DNA of 64,000 nt from Streptomyces sp. S465 (GCF_026898115.1 NZ_CP114036.1:9294001-9358000); one strand, 5' to 3'. Positions 9,165 to 19,035 are shown, numbered from the stretch's first letter. Numbers and translations: made by a program. The notes: generated by a model from the letters alone, not told the origin.

Positions 9165-9180
9165 GGGGTGAGGCTGGACG

Positions 9181-12100
9181 GTGGGGGGATTGGACATCGG
9201 CCGCGTCGCCGAGATCATCGTCACGACTGCGGCAGGTAAGGGGCTCCGAGGTTCGGGCTATTTGGTGGCGGCCGGGCGGGTTCTGACGGCGGCGCACGTG
9301 CTCACGGATGCGGTGGCCGTGCGGGTGCGGTTCGACGCGGACCGGCCGGGCGAACGGATGCTCGACGCCGAGGTGGTCTTCACGAACGTGGCGATCGATG
9401 TCGCCGTCCTCTCCGTCGCCGCCGTTGCCGGTGGGCCCGCCCGGTTCGGCCGCGTGGGCGAGCGGGACGCGGTGCTGCGGTGCAGCGCCGTGGGCTTTCC
9501 GGCGTTCAAGCTGCGGGAGGACGAGGACGGATCGCGCTACCGCGACTCCGAGCACGTACAAGGCACCTGCCCGGTGCTCTCCAACCGTCGCGAAGGCACC
9601 CTCGATCTGCATGTCCCGGCGCCGCAGGGCGACTGGGACGGCATGTCAGGGGCGGTGGCCTTCAGCGACGGCCGGATCGTCGGGATCGTGGTGATCCACC
9701 ACCCGGCCGACGGTCCCGGGCGCCTGGCGGTGAGCCGTGCCGATCGCTGGGCCGAGCGCCTGTCCGCTGACGAACGGAAGATGCTTGAGAAGCTGCTGGG
9801 GACGGAACTCCTTCCGGATCGGCTGCCCGACGTGCTGGTGTCAACCGGGCCCGGCCGGACCAGAACCGGCTTTGAGGAGTTGTTGCGGGACATCGCACCA
9901 CCCGAGTTGCTGGGGCGGGAGGCCGAGCTCAAGGATCTTGTGACGTTCTGTGCCGGGCGGGAGCCGTACCGGTGGCTCCGGGGTGGTCCGTGGGTGGGAA
10001 AGACGGCGCTGGTGTCGTGGTTCGCGCTGCATCCACCCCGTGGCGTGATCCCCGTGTGGTTCTTCATCACGTCACGCCTGGCCGGACAGGCGGACGTCGC
10101 CGCGTACACGGAGGCTCTCGTCCACCAGCTCGCCTGGCTGACCGGGCGGGAGCCGTCCTCGCACACCTCGCCGATCGCCAGGGACGTGGAACGCAGGCAA
10201 CTGCTGAGGGAGGCGGCCGAACACGTCGCTGAGGACGGGGGCACGCTGCTGCTCATCGTCGATGGCCTTGACGAGGACCAATCCGCGCGACTCGGCAGCG
10301 GTGTGAGCATCGCCTCGCTGCTGCCGGAGCACCCGCCGGACAACGTGCGGGTGCTGGTCACCAGCCGGCCGAACCCCGCTCTTCCCTTGAGCGTCAAGCC
10401 CAGCCATCCGCTGCGTAGTTGCACGGTGCGGTGGCTCGACAGCACCCACGTGGCGCGGAACCTGGAGGACCAGGCACGGTTCGAACTGAACCAGGCGTTC
10501 GCGGGGGACGCCGTGGAGAAGGACATCGTGGGCCTGCTGGCGGCGGCGCGCGGTGGCCTGCGTCCCGAGGACCTGCGGGAGCTGAGCGGGCAGGCACTGT
10601 ACGCCGTGCGGCACCGCGTGGACAGCGTCTTCGGACGAATCCTGCGCTCCCGCAGCACCGTGGCCGGTGAGCCGGCCGAGCGTCGCTACCTGTTCGCGCA
10701 CGAGACGCTCTACGAGGCCGCGGTGCACACGCTCGGACCGGACATCCACCCGTACCGCGAACGCATCGAGGAATGGGCCGAGTCTTACCGCCGGCGGAGC
10801 TGGCCCGAGGACACGCCGCCGTATCTGCTGGAGTCCTACGTGCCGATGCTCGCGGAGAACGGAGACAAGGCACGGGCCATGGCCCTGGCCACGGACGCCG
10901 CTCGGCACCACCGGATGCGTGCCATCACCGGCAGCGACGCAGCCGCGTTCGCCGAGATCGACGCCGTCCGGCGGGAACTGCGTCGCAAGAACCCAGGTGA
11001 CGTGGGTGACCTGGCGGTCCTCACCGCGACCGAGGACACGTTGAGCCGCCGCAACGCGCTGATGCCGGCGAACGTCCCCGCCATCGTGGCGCGGCTGGGG
11101 CAGCTCCGGCGCGCGGAGGGTCTGGCAAGGACCGTGGTGCCACCTTCTTATCGCCCCATGGCCAAGGCGTGCGCGCTCGCCGCCGTAGCCCGGGTCATGG
11201 CCGAGAGAGGTGAGCCCCGTGCGGTGGGCCTGGCGCTGGAATCCGAGCGTCTGGCAAGAGGCGTCATGGAGGACGGCAGACCGCTTCCAGCCTACGACGT
11301 CTATGCGGTATTCAGGGACGCGGCTACCGCCCTCGCGGGAGCGGGGCTCGGAGAACGGGCCCGCAGCATGGTCGGGTCTCTCCGGACCGTGCTCCTGTAC
11401 GGGGAGTTCGACGGAGATGTCGAGTACGGTCCTTCCCCTCCCTTTCCCAGGTTCTCCCATGAGCGTCGTCTCGCGTCCAGGGAGGCGGCCATGGCGCTGG
11501 TCGACGTATCGGCGGCGTTGCGTGGGCGGGATGCGCTGCTCGCCGCGGACATCCTGGATGAGGCGGAGCAGGGCGCCGAGGAAGAAGCGCACGTCAGCGG
11601 CCGTGTCCAGGTACTGGCAAAGGTGCTCCGCGCCTGCTCGGGCTCCGATCGTGAACGGCACTGCCGAGTGCTCGGCCGGATCGAGAGGACGGTCACCGAT
11701 CCAGCGGCCGATGCACTCCAGGCGGCAGACACCCTGTCCGCAGCGGCTGTCGCCCTGCATGATGTCCTCCCGGAACGTGCCGCCCACTGGGCCCAGGAGT
11801 TGAGTCGGCGCTTCACGTCCGGCCCTTCGACCGAGCGTGAATGGACGCGCACGAAAACGGGACAGACAGCCTATGCCCGGACCATCCAGACCCTGACGGC
11901 CCTCCACATGATCGACCACGCACAAACCCTCATTGACGCGTATGTCGGGGGTGAGGAGCTGAACCATCGGTTCAGGAGGCGATGGGAGGATCCGACGTCA
12001 TCGGAGGACCCCATGTCATGGGCGGTTCTCCGTAACGACTCTCTTGCCGCGATCGCCTGCGCATGGGCGCGGGCAGGCCACGCGGACAAGGCTCGGGAAG

Positions 12101-13473
12101 CATTGCAGCAGCGGCGGAGACCGGGGCTCTTCGGGGAGGTGGGGACGGAGACCCGGAAGGCGGTGGCCTGCGCCCTGGCAGCGAGTGGGCTTGTCGCAGA
12201 GGCGGAGAAGTGGGCCAACTCCATGCCGGGCACTCTGGCCGCCATGGCGGAGCGCCTGTGCGAACGCGATCGGGACCAGGCCGAGCGGCTCGTCGAATCC
12301 GCAATGAACCGCTACAGCCCCATTATCGGTTACGCGGACACCGCGTTCTTCGAGGCTCTTGCCGGGGCGCTCGCCGCATGTGGAGACCAGGTCCATGCCG
12401 AGCGACTTGCCAGGCGTGCCGTGGGCAGGACGGCACGGGCCTTGGCCGCCGTGGCTCCTGCTGTCGGAGGCGGACGCGCGGCGCGTCTGACAGCGGACGC
12501 GCGCGAGTTTGCCGACCGCCCGTACATGGACAGTAAGGACAGCCGGGACAAAGGACTGGCGGCGGTCGCTGATGCCCTCGCACGGACCAGGCAACAAGAC
12601 GCCGCGCTGTCCTTGCTCGCAAAGTTCGTGCAAGAGGTGGAAAGCATGGACGAATGGGGTCGGCTGATCTCTGACGATCCCGGCCGGCGGCTGAATACCA
12701 TCCGAATCCCATTGGTGTCCAGCCTGTGGAAACGGGCGCCGACTGCTGCCGCCTCCCTCGCCGATGATGTGGAACGTGACTGGGACGACAAGACCGGACC
12801 CGTCTCCCACATCCTCTTCCACACCCCGCACCAGAGGGAATACAGCGTTGATCTCATGGCGCGGCTCATAGCAGCGGTCGGCGACCGGGATATGCCACGG
12901 AGCCGCCGCCTCGCCGGCAAGCTGAAGTTGCTGTCCTTACCTGACGATGAGCGCGTTCGAAGTGAAACATGGGTGCTGGCGGCGATGGCGGTCGCGAGAA
13001 CCGAACCAGATCATGCCGAGGCACTGCTGCTGCGAGCTGACGCGCGCCTGCGTGTGTACACCCCCGATGAGCCTCTCACCCCCCGAAGCCTGAACGTGCG
13101 GGCGGTCTCCCACGCCGCGGCTGGAGACTACGAGACGGCCGAGGAGCTTGCCGAGCGGATACCCGCGGGCAGGGAACGAGCCACGTGCCTGGCCTCGGTG
13201 GCGGCGCTGCTGGTGGGGCTGCCGGACGACGCCACGCTTGTGCATCTCGACGTTCTCAGCGGTTCCCGCCCTCATCTGCTGCGTCTGGGCGCCGCTCTGC
13301 TCGGCCCGCCCACGGCGGCAGATATCGAGGATCGGTTGAGGCGCGCCCGTCGGCTCGTCGCCAAGGCGATGGCGAGCGAGGAGTGGTATCACGCCCTGCC
13401 GGTCCTCGCTCAGCTGGACCGGGATGCCGTCCGGAGCGTCGGAGCCGTCGTCTTCTCACACCTGGGCTTGTGA
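9181..13473 (+). CDS. Trypsin-like protease fused to STAND/NACHT-type NTPase and helical-repeat C-terminus
   Basis: 1430 residues from GTG 9181 (GGTGAGG just upstream). Residues 1-200 are a trypsin-like domain with intact triad: H39 (LTAAHVL), D73 (AIDVAVLSV), S156 (WDGMSGAV). There is no signal peptide, so it acts inside the cell. Residues 245-550 are a P-loop NTPase: Walker A GGPWVGKTA (268-276), Walker B LLLIVDGLDED (356-366), then VLVTSRPNP as sensor. Residues about 560-1430 are alanine/arginine-rich helical repeats with no cysteine core, probably a sensor solenoid. By analogy with STAND proteins, the repeat region would sense a trigger, the NTPase oligomerise and the protease act as effector. 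Trigger and target are unknown. It forms a cassette with the genes on either side. Confidence 0.85.
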   Translation: MGGLDIGRVAEIIVTTAAGKGLRGSGYLVAAGRVLTAAHVLTDAVAVRVRFDADRPGERMLDAEVVFTNVAIDVAVLSVAAVAGGPARFGRVGERDAVLRCSAVGFPAFKLREDEDGSRYRDSEHVQGTCPVLSNRREGTLDLHVPAPQGDWDGMSGAVAFSDGRIVGIVVIHHPADGPGRLAVSRADRWAERLSADERKMLEKLLGTELLPDRLPDVLVSTGPGRTRTGFEELLRDIAPPELLGREAELKDLVTFCAGREPYRWLRGGPWVGKTALVSWFALHPPRGVIPVWFFITSRLAGQADVAAYTEALVHQLAWLTGREPSSHTSPIARDVERRQLLREAAEHVAEDGGTLLLIVDGLDEDQSARLGSGVSIASLLPEHPPDNVRVLVTSRPNPALPLSVKPSHPLRSCTVRWLDSTHVARNLEDQARFELNQAFAGDAVEKDIVGLLAAARGGLRPEDLRELSGQALYAVRHRVDSVFGRILRSRSTVAGEPAERRYLFAHETLYEAAVHTLGPDIHPYRERIEEWAESYRRRSWPEDTPPYLLESYVPMLAENGDKARAMALATDAARHHRMRAITGSDAAAFAEIDAVRRELRRKNPGDVGDLAVLTATEDTLSRRNALMPANVPAIVARLGQLRRAEGLARTVVPPSYRPMAKACALAAVARVMAERGEPRAVGLALESERLARGVMEDGRPLPAYDVYAVFRDAATALAGAGLGERARSMVGSLRTVLLYGEFDGDVEYGPSPPFPRFSHERRLASREAAMALVDVSAALRGRDALLAADILDEAEQGAEEEAHVSGRVQVLAKVLRACSGSDRERHCRVLGRIERTVTDPAADALQAADTLSAAAVALHDVLPERAAHWAQELSRRFTSGPSTEREWTRTKTGQTAYARTIQTLTALHMIDHAQTLIDAYVGGEELNHRFRRRWEDPTSSEDPMSWAVLRNDSLAAIACAWARAGHADKAREALQQRRRPGLFGEVGTETRKAVACALAASGLVAEAEKWANSMPGTLAAMAERLCERDRDQAERLVESAMNRYSPIIGYADTAFFEALAGALAACGDQVHAERLARRAVGRTARALAAVAPAVGGGRAARLTADAREFADRPYMDSKDSRDKGLAAVADALARTRQQDAALSLLAKFVQEVESMDEWGRLISDDPGRRLNTIRIPLVSSLWKRAPTAAASLADDVERDWDDKTGPVSHILFHTPHQREYSVDLMARLIAAVGDRDMPRSRRLAGKLKLLSLPDDERVRSETWVLAAMAVARTEPDHAEALLLRADARLRVYTPDEPLTPRSLNVRAVSHAAAGDYETAEELAERIPAGRERATCLASVAALLVGLPDDATLVHLDVLSGSRPHLLRLGAALLGPPTAADIEDRLRRARRLVAKAMASEEWYHALPVLAQLDRDAVRSVGAVVFSHLGL

Positions 13474-13659
13474 CGCACTGCTCCGGAGCCCAGAAGGCTT
13501 CTGAGAACAGTGTTCCGGGTGGGTGCACCCGATGCGTGGCAGGTCGGCGGCGCTGCGGCCAGCGCGGTTGCGGGGCCGATGGGGAGTGTTTCCATGGAAG
13601 GAGGTGGTGGCCCTGCGGGTCTGGCGTGCCGAGAGCTGTTCTCGGAAGGAGAGCGCGCG

Positions 13660-16600
13660 ATGCCGAAGGTTATTCGTCACCTGCCGGGCAAGAGGCCACC
13701 GCGCAGCGCGCCGATGGCCACCCTGGATCTGAGACGGGCGGGAGAACGGTTCCGGCGAGTCTCTCTCAGCTCTTGGCACATCGTGGCGATGCGTCTGGAG
13801 GCGCGCCGCGCAACCACCCGCCCCAAGAAGTGGCGCCGATGGATCTCGTACGCCAACGTGACCAGGATTGTCTGGCTGGTCGCCGCGCTCGCTGTCCTTG
13901 CCTGGTGCGGGGAGGGCCTGTACATACTGGTCACACATGAGACGACCCCCTTCGAGGGGTGGCTGCGGGGGAACGCGGGGTTCGACGCCGTCGTCCGCTT
14001 CGTCGGTCCGGTACTCACCGCTTCGATCGCTGCCGTGGCGTTCCTGTTCTGGTGGTACAGGGGGGCCAAGCGGCGTTACCTCGCCAAGGCACGCAAGCAT
14101 CCCCGGGAGTTGGTGCTCACGGCAGGGCCGGATATCGCCGAGATTGTGGGCCGAGAGGAGGTCGCCCAGGTCATCGCCCAACGGTTGCGGGAGCGCAACA
14201 CCCGCAGACCCTATGTGCTCGTTGGCGGTATCGGAGCGGGGAAGACCGCCGTCCTGGTGAGGCTGACCGAATTGCTGGCCCGGCAGCACGCCGTGCCCGT
14301 GCCGATCCGGCTGAGGGACGTTGCCAGTGCCGCCGACATGAATTTCGAACGCATGGCCAGGAAGCGATTCGCCGAGGAGGCGCCCCAGAGCATCCTGGCC
14401 CGAGCCAAGAACGAGCGAGTCTGGCAGCAGATGCTCGCCGATGACAAGCCCGTGGTCATCGCCGATGGCTTGGAAGAGGCGCTCCTTGACGAGAGTCTCC
14501 AGGAAGACCGGGACAACATCATCCGTCGGGCGATCGAGCGTGCCCATGCGGAGAAATTGCCTCTGGTCATCGCTTCCCGGCCGCACAGTCCGCTGGAGAG
14601 TACCCAAGCCGCGATCATGGAGCTGGAACCGCTGAGTGAGGAGGAGGCGCTGCACTTCCTGGAAGCACGTGTCCCGGAGACGGACGAGCGCCGGGTGGAC
14701 TGGATCGTGGAGACGGCGGAGGTGACCGAATCGCCTATCTACCTTCAGATCGCCCGGGAACTGCACCGCCACGGAGCCTTGGAACGCGACCGTCCGCGCA
14801 ACGACCCGCAGCGGTTGGACACCCGCAGTTGGGATCGCAGCACGCTCCGGCTGTGGCTGCTGGAGACCTGGGACCACGCCCTGTGCGAAGGCCGACTGCG
14901 CGAGGATGTCGCGCTGGCCCCGCAAGAGCGGCGCGACACCCTCGAAGTGCTCTCCGCCCTGGCGTGTATAGGACTGCTCCAGGACAAGGTGGAGGTCGGC
15001 TTCGCCGAGTTGCTCGACCAGGACGTCCACCCTGGTCCGGCGCGACGTGCGAGGGCCCGTGCGGAGCACCTTTGGGCGAGGCGACGTGGCTTCGACCGGT
15101 ACGGCAAGCGCGGGAACGCCCTGTCCGAGAGGCACCGGGAACACCTATGGGACGCGCTCTGCGACAGGCTCAGCGCCGAGGAGAGCAGACGTCTGCGCGA
15201 AGGGAACATGGGCCAGTGTCAGGCCGCGCTCGCCCGTTTCGCGAACAACGCCAACAAGCTCGAGCTGGTGGAGGGATGCGAACAGAAGGTCCGTTTCCCG
15301 CACACCATCATCCAGGCGTACCTCGGTTTCCGCATGCTGAGCCATCTGGGGGAGCGCGGGGCCGGGGAACTGATCGAGCAGGTGCTGCAGCCGCCCGGTC
15401 CCAGCCGCGAACTGCTGATCGCGCTGGTGCTGTTGTCACGTCAGCAGGCGGCGAAACTCACAGCCGAGTGCGGCAGTGTCCGGGCCGAGATGAAGAAGCA
15501 GATGGCGAATCGGTGGCGACAGGCGTCCGTCAGCGGACGTAGCCTGGCCCACCGCCTCCACGCGGCCGCGAATCACCGGACGGATGACCCGAAGGTCCTC
15601 GACCTGTACGCGGCAGCCCTGGAAGTCGAGAGCGTGGAAGAAAACCCGAAACTGCTCAGCTGTATCGTCGGCACGGTGCACGCCCGCTGGGACAGCATCA
15701 AGGGGGATCGACGCACCGTCGAGGACGCAAAGCGGCGACTGCTCAAGCAACTCGGCGCGGCGCTGCGCAAGGCCTCCGACAAGATCGACACCACGCCGCT
15801 GTACGAAATGCTCTTCGAGATCGGCATTGCGGAGCCCACCTACCCCATTCGCTTGGCCGCTGCCCAAGAGTTCGGCAGCGGCGGCAATGCGGCCTTCGCT
15901 GTGATCCGCGAGCGGGTCGGTCTGAACAGTGACCCCGTGCGGGAGTACAACGAGAGGATCAGCGATCTGAAAGCCTGGAAGCGGCAGGAGCACCAGGCAT
16001 GGGCCGACGAGATAAGGCGGGCGAGAGCTGCCCGCGCGTTCTCGCCGACCACTCCCGGCAAGAACATCGAACAGTTGCAACGCAACCGGCAGGATTTCAA
16101 GCGGCGGTACCAGAAGCAACGCGCCGACCTCATACGGGAGTTCGCGATGCGAGCCTGGATGCTGCCCATGCTTCTGGGCTCCGTCGACGACGCCCACCGC
16201 GACGAGGCCCGGGAACGCCTCACCAAGTGGCTGCGTCACCTCGACCCGAAGTTCACCGGCGGCGCTCCCGACCTGCCGCTCGCCCTCGAGGCCGCGCTGG
16301 CCCAGGGCTTCAAGTACGCGGCCAACCGGCGCAAACGTCACCCGCACACCTACCCGGGCAGTCGTGCCGACCTGATTCGGCAGGCGGAGACCGTGCTGCA
16401 GCAGTCTCGGTGCTGGTATGCGCAGATCAGCTTGCTCCAGGCGCTGTGCTTGTGGGAACTCCCGGACGATATCGGCCGCCATGAGCAGGACGAGGACACG
16501 TGGACATGGCCAGATGGCGATGGCCACGCGGCGCGCGAACCGTCCCGAGGAATCGGCGGGACAACCGCCGTGCAGACCGTGAAGCGCTGGCTCTCGATGG

Positions 16601-17292
16601 CGGGCACGGTGAACGGAGCGCCCGGACAGCCCGGTATGAGCCCTGACTCCACCCGGCCATGCGTACATCCGTTCGTCGCCGAGGCGGGCGACCTGGTTGC
16701 CCTTGCTTTGGAGACCGGGCAGGTCGAACGCTTCCTGTGGATCGACGAGAAGGGCGTCGCCGACAACATCGGCTCCCGCACCCGCACCCCCACCCACGGG
16801 GCGTACCGCAAGCACAACCTTTGGATTCCGCCTTCGGCCGGGTGGAGCACCCTCGACGGGCGTGCCCAACGACTTGTCGCCGATCTGCTGGTCATGCTGA
16901 ACCTCATCGAACGGGACGGGCACCCGGACGAGGTCGAGGAGCGTCTGGCCCGCGCGGAGCAACCCGACATGCCGCTTCCGCCGTGTATCCGTGCCGACCG
17001 CGATGCACTGCGGCCCGGCTTGCGGGCCGGTGTCTCCACCCCGCCCGTACCAGGCACCACCTGCCTGGCCGACTGCACGTTCCAGCTCTGCCCGTATCCG
17101 CCCCTTGGGTCCGTATCCCGGGGCGAGATCCGTGAGCCGTTCTGCCGCCAGCAGCAGGCCCTCTTGCCTGGACGCTGGCGCCGCTGTCTTCCCAGGGGCC
17201 TGCGCAGGAAGACGCCCTACTGGGTGGGTATGCGCGTCCGGGAACTGGACCGTTTCTGGGACGCGATGGCCAGGCGAACGCGCCACTCCTAG
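13660..17292 (+). CDS. Membrane-anchored NACHT/STAND-like NTPase, large, with Cys-rich C-terminus
   Basis: 1210 residues from ATG 13660, with AGGAG at 8-base spacing; ATG 13594 is a weaker choice. Two transmembrane helices lie at about 67-91 and 109-133, flanked by basic residues. They are followed by a P-loop NTPase: Walker A GGIGAGKTA (189-197), Walker B PVVIADGLEEA (264-274) and VIASRPHSP. Residues about 400-1050 are mostly helical, with charged repeats. The last 80 residues hold TCLADCTFQLCPYPP and a later EPFCRQQQ, so four cysteines could bind zinc or form a distinct module. The gene starts 186 bases after the trypsin-NTPase stop on the same strand and probably belongs to the same conflict system. 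I do not recognise the C-terminal parts. Confidence 0.75.
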   Translation: MPKVIRHLPGKRPPRSAPMATLDLRRAGERFRRVSLSSWHIVAMRLEARRATTRPKKWRRWISYANVTRIVWLVAALAVLAWCGEGLYILVTHETTPFEGWLRGNAGFDAVVRFVGPVLTASIAAVAFLFWWYRGAKRRYLAKARKHPRELVLTAGPDIAEIVGREEVAQVIAQRLRERNTRRPYVLVGGIGAGKTAVLVRLTELLARQHAVPVPIRLRDVASAADMNFERMARKRFAEEAPQSILARAKNERVWQQMLADDKPVVIADGLEEALLDESLQEDRDNIIRRAIERAHAEKLPLVIASRPHSPLESTQAAIMELEPLSEEEALHFLEARVPETDERRVDWIVETAEVTESPIYLQIARELHRHGALERDRPRNDPQRLDTRSWDRSTLRLWLLETWDHALCEGRLREDVALAPQERRDTLEVLSALACIGLLQDKVEVGFAELLDQDVHPGPARRARARAEHLWARRRGFDRYGKRGNALSERHREHLWDALCDRLSAEESRRLREGNMGQCQAALARFANNANKLELVEGCEQKVRFPHTIIQAYLGFRMLSHLGERGAGELIEQVLQPPGPSRELLIALVLLSRQQAAKLTAECGSVRAEMKKQMANRWRQASVSGRSLAHRLHAAANHRTDDPKVLDLYAAALEVESVEENPKLLSCIVGTVHARWDSIKGDRRTVEDAKRRLLKQLGAALRKASDKIDTTPLYEMLFEIGIAEPTYPIRLAAAQEFGSGGNAAFAVIRERVGLNSDPVREYNERISDLKAWKRQEHQAWADEIRRARAARAFSPTTPGKNIEQLQRNRQDFKRRYQKQRADLIREFAMRAWMLPMLLGSVDDAHRDEARERLTKWLRHLDPKFTGGAPDLPLALEAALAQGFKYAANRRKRHPHTYPGSRADLIRQAETVLQQSRCWYAQISLLQALCLWELPDDIGRHEQDEDTWTWPDGDGHAAREPSRGIGGTTAVQTVKRWLSMAGTVNGAPGQPGMSPDSTRPCVHPFVAEAGDLVALALETGQVERFLWIDEKGVADNIGSRTRTPTHGAYRKHNLWIPPSAGWSTLDGRAQRLVADLLVMLNLIERDGHPDEVEERLARAEQPDMPLPPCIRADRDALRPGLRAGVSTPPVPGTTCLADCTFQLCPYPPLGSVSRGEIREPFCRQQQALLPGRWRRCLPRGLRRKTPYWVGMRVRELDRFWDAMARRTRHS

Positions 17293-17303
17293 GACGTGCC
17301 GGA

Positions 17304-17335
17304 GCACTGGCCGACCGGCGCGCCACCGCCAGTGC
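17304..17335. terminator. Hairpin between convergent genes
   Basis: GCACTGGC (17304-17311) and GCCAGTGC (17328-17335) form an 8-bp stem with a 16-base loop, 12 bases after the NTPase stop and before the convergent SnoaL-like gene. It is a likely bidirectional terminator. Confidence 0.5.
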
Positions 17336-17366
17336 GGACGGGGGTGCCGCGGTGCCGGCTGCGCCC

Positions 17367-17774
17367 CTACCGGTCGGGATCGCTGGGGGTGAGCTGTTCG
17401 CGGATCGCCTCCATGTCGATCAGGGACCAGATTTCTGCGATCCTGCCGTCCTGGTAGCGGTAGAAGACGTGCTCGACGAACGAGATCGGCCGGCCGGTGG
17501 GCGGTATGCCGCGGAAGCTCGCCGCAGGGGTGCAGTCGAACCGGATGCGGCACGCCACCTGCTCGCCTTGGACGACGAGCCGCTCGATCGCGTAGTGCAG
17601 ATCGGGAATCTCCGCTGCGTCGCGGCGCAGCAGATCCTGGAACTCGGTGATGCTCAGCGTCCGGTCGTTGTGCACCACGGGGTTGTGCACGAACTTCGAA
17701 AGGTCATGGAAGCGCCGCTCGTTCAGGCACGTGAGGTACTCGCGGTATTGGTTCTCAAGGTCAAGATCAGTCAT
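17367..17774 (-). CDS. SnoaL-like / NTF2-fold polyketide cyclase family protein
   Basis: 135 residues from ATG 17774, with GAGGAAA about 8 bases upstream. MTDLDLENQYREYLTCLNER, the DLHYAIERLVVQGEQVACR strand and PISFVEHVFYRYQDGRIAEI followed by WSLID are typical of the cone-shaped SnoaL-like fold. Such proteins are cyclases, isomerases or binding proteins for small hydrophobic molecules. No polyketide gene is nearby, so cyclase is only the family label. It is transcribed toward the NTPase gene and stands alone. Confidence 0.75.
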   Translation of the reverse strand: MTDLDLENQYREYLTCLNERRFHDLSKFVHNPVVHNDRTLSITEFQDLLRRDAAEIPDLHYAIERLVVQGEQVACRIRFDCTPAASFRGIPPTGRPISFVEHVFYRYQDGRIAEIWSLIDMEAIREQLTPSDPDR

Positions 17775-18114
17775 TGGGTGTGTTTCCTCGATTCCGTGGG
17801 CACGGTGTCCCTCCGACGCGGTGCCTCTGGCGGGGCGGTCCACCATCGGATTGGCACCTGAAATCTACAGCCGGCATGTGGGGTTCGTCCGGGGCGGGCT
17901 GGGTCGCTACGGCCCGTCGTGTCCTACCGAGGCCAACGCCATGAGCGGGCGATGCCGGTGTAGTAGGCGTAGTCGCCGCCCCTCGTAGCCAGGGGGCGGC
18001 GTCCCCTGGGTAGACGCAGCCCTGGTCAGGGGCGGGGGACCGGCCGATCGTGGAGGACGCAGCAGGGCGACGGCAAGACCGCGGCCCGACCCGCATCCAC
18101 CACAGGCGTCAGCA
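17775..18114. other. Intergenic gap between divergent SnoaL-like and SDR genes
   Basis: About 340 bases. No open frame resembles a protein. It must hold the promoters for both neighbours, but no clear -35/-10 pair or palindrome stands out. Confidence 0.4.
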
Positions 18115-18897
18115 ATGCCTCTCCCCACTTCCCCCGACCGGATCGGCGCCCCGGCCCAGCCCTCCGCCTCACCTCGGGTCGCGATCGTCACCGGCGGCTC
18201 GCGCGGCATCGGCCGCCAGACCGTCGGCCGGCTGGCCGCCGACGGGTACGCCATCGTGGTCGGCTACGCTGGCAACCAGGACGAGGCCGAATCCGCCGTG
18301 AGGGAGGCCGTCACCAGCGGTGGCCGGGCGATCGCAGTGCGCGCGGACGTCGCCGACGAACACGCGGTCGCGACCCTGTTCGACGCGGCCGAAGCAGAGT
18401 TCGGCGGCATCGACGTCGTCGTGCACGAGGCCGTGCGGGCGCACACGGCGCCGATCGCCGAGCTGGACCTGGCCGTCCTGGACGACCTGCACCGCACCAA
18501 CATTCGCGGCACATTCGTCGTCGTCCAGCAGGCCGCCCGTCGGGTGCGCCCCGGCGGTGCGATCGTGACGTTCTCCACGTCCGTGGTGGGGCTGGCCTTC
18601 CCGAACTACGGCGCGTACTCCGCCAGCAAGGGCGCGGTCGAGGCGCTGACGCTGATCCTGGCCAGGGAGCTGCGGGGCCGGGACGTCACCGCCAACGCCG
18701 TCGCGCCCGGCCCCACGGCCACCGGCCTGTTCCTGGACGGCAAGGACGAGGAGACCATCGCCCGCCTGGCCGCCCAGCCCCCGCTGGAGCGACTCGGTAG
18801 CCCGGCCGACATCGCCGAGGTCGTCGCGTTCCTGGCCTCCCCGGCCGGCCACTGGATCAACGGACAGGTCGTCCGTGCCAACGGCGGAATCATCTGA
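18115..18897 (+). CDS. Short-chain dehydrogenase/reductase
   Basis: 260 residues with the NAD(P)-binding motif TGGSRGIG (26-33) and active-site YSASK preceded by the S in FSTSVVG. The usual NNAG motif reads VVHEAVR, which is unusual and may alter cofactor positioning. C-terminal PLERLGSPADIAEVVAFLAS and GQVVRANGG are typical of classical SDRs (FabG-like). The 18 residues before RVAIVTGG are Pro/Ala-rich and the ATG at 18115 lacks a ribosome site, so the start is uncertain. Substrate unknown; no obvious operon partner. Confidence 0.85.
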   Translation: MPLPTSPDRIGAPAQPSASPRVAIVTGGSRGIGRQTVGRLAADGYAIVVGYAGNQDEAESAVREAVTSGGRAIAVRADVADEHAVATLFDAAEAEFGGIDVVVHEAVRAHTAPIAELDLAVLDDLHRTNIRGTFVVVQQAARRVRPGGAIVTFSTSVVGLAFPNYGAYSASKGAVEALTLILARELRGRDVTANAVAPGPTATGLFLDGKDEETIARLAAQPPLERLGSPADIAEVVAFLASPAGHWINGQVVRANGGII

Positions 18898-19035
18898 ACC
18901 GCCCGCAGCCACCCCATCGATCGGCGAAAGGCTCTGTCTGGCGCTGTCCGTACGTGCTCTGGCCCGAAGTGGTCTCCGCGGTCGCCGACCGCCTCCGTAA
19001 CGCCCCACTGGAAGGCGGATGGGACGGGGCATCCG

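Noticed and set aside
10072..11967. 631-codon minus-strand frame opposite the trypsin-NTPase gene
   Set aside because: Low-complexity shadow without motifs; the plus frame continues as a coherent protein.
15436..17553. 705-codon minus-strand frame opposite the membrane NTPase
   Set aside because: Proline/arginine-rich shadow; the plus strand has TM helices and Walker motifs.
18978..18992. GCGGTC-gcc-GACCGC hairpin between convergent SDR and DUF4157 genes
   Set aside because: Only a 6-bp stem with a 3-base loop; too common in GC-rich DNA to call a terminator.
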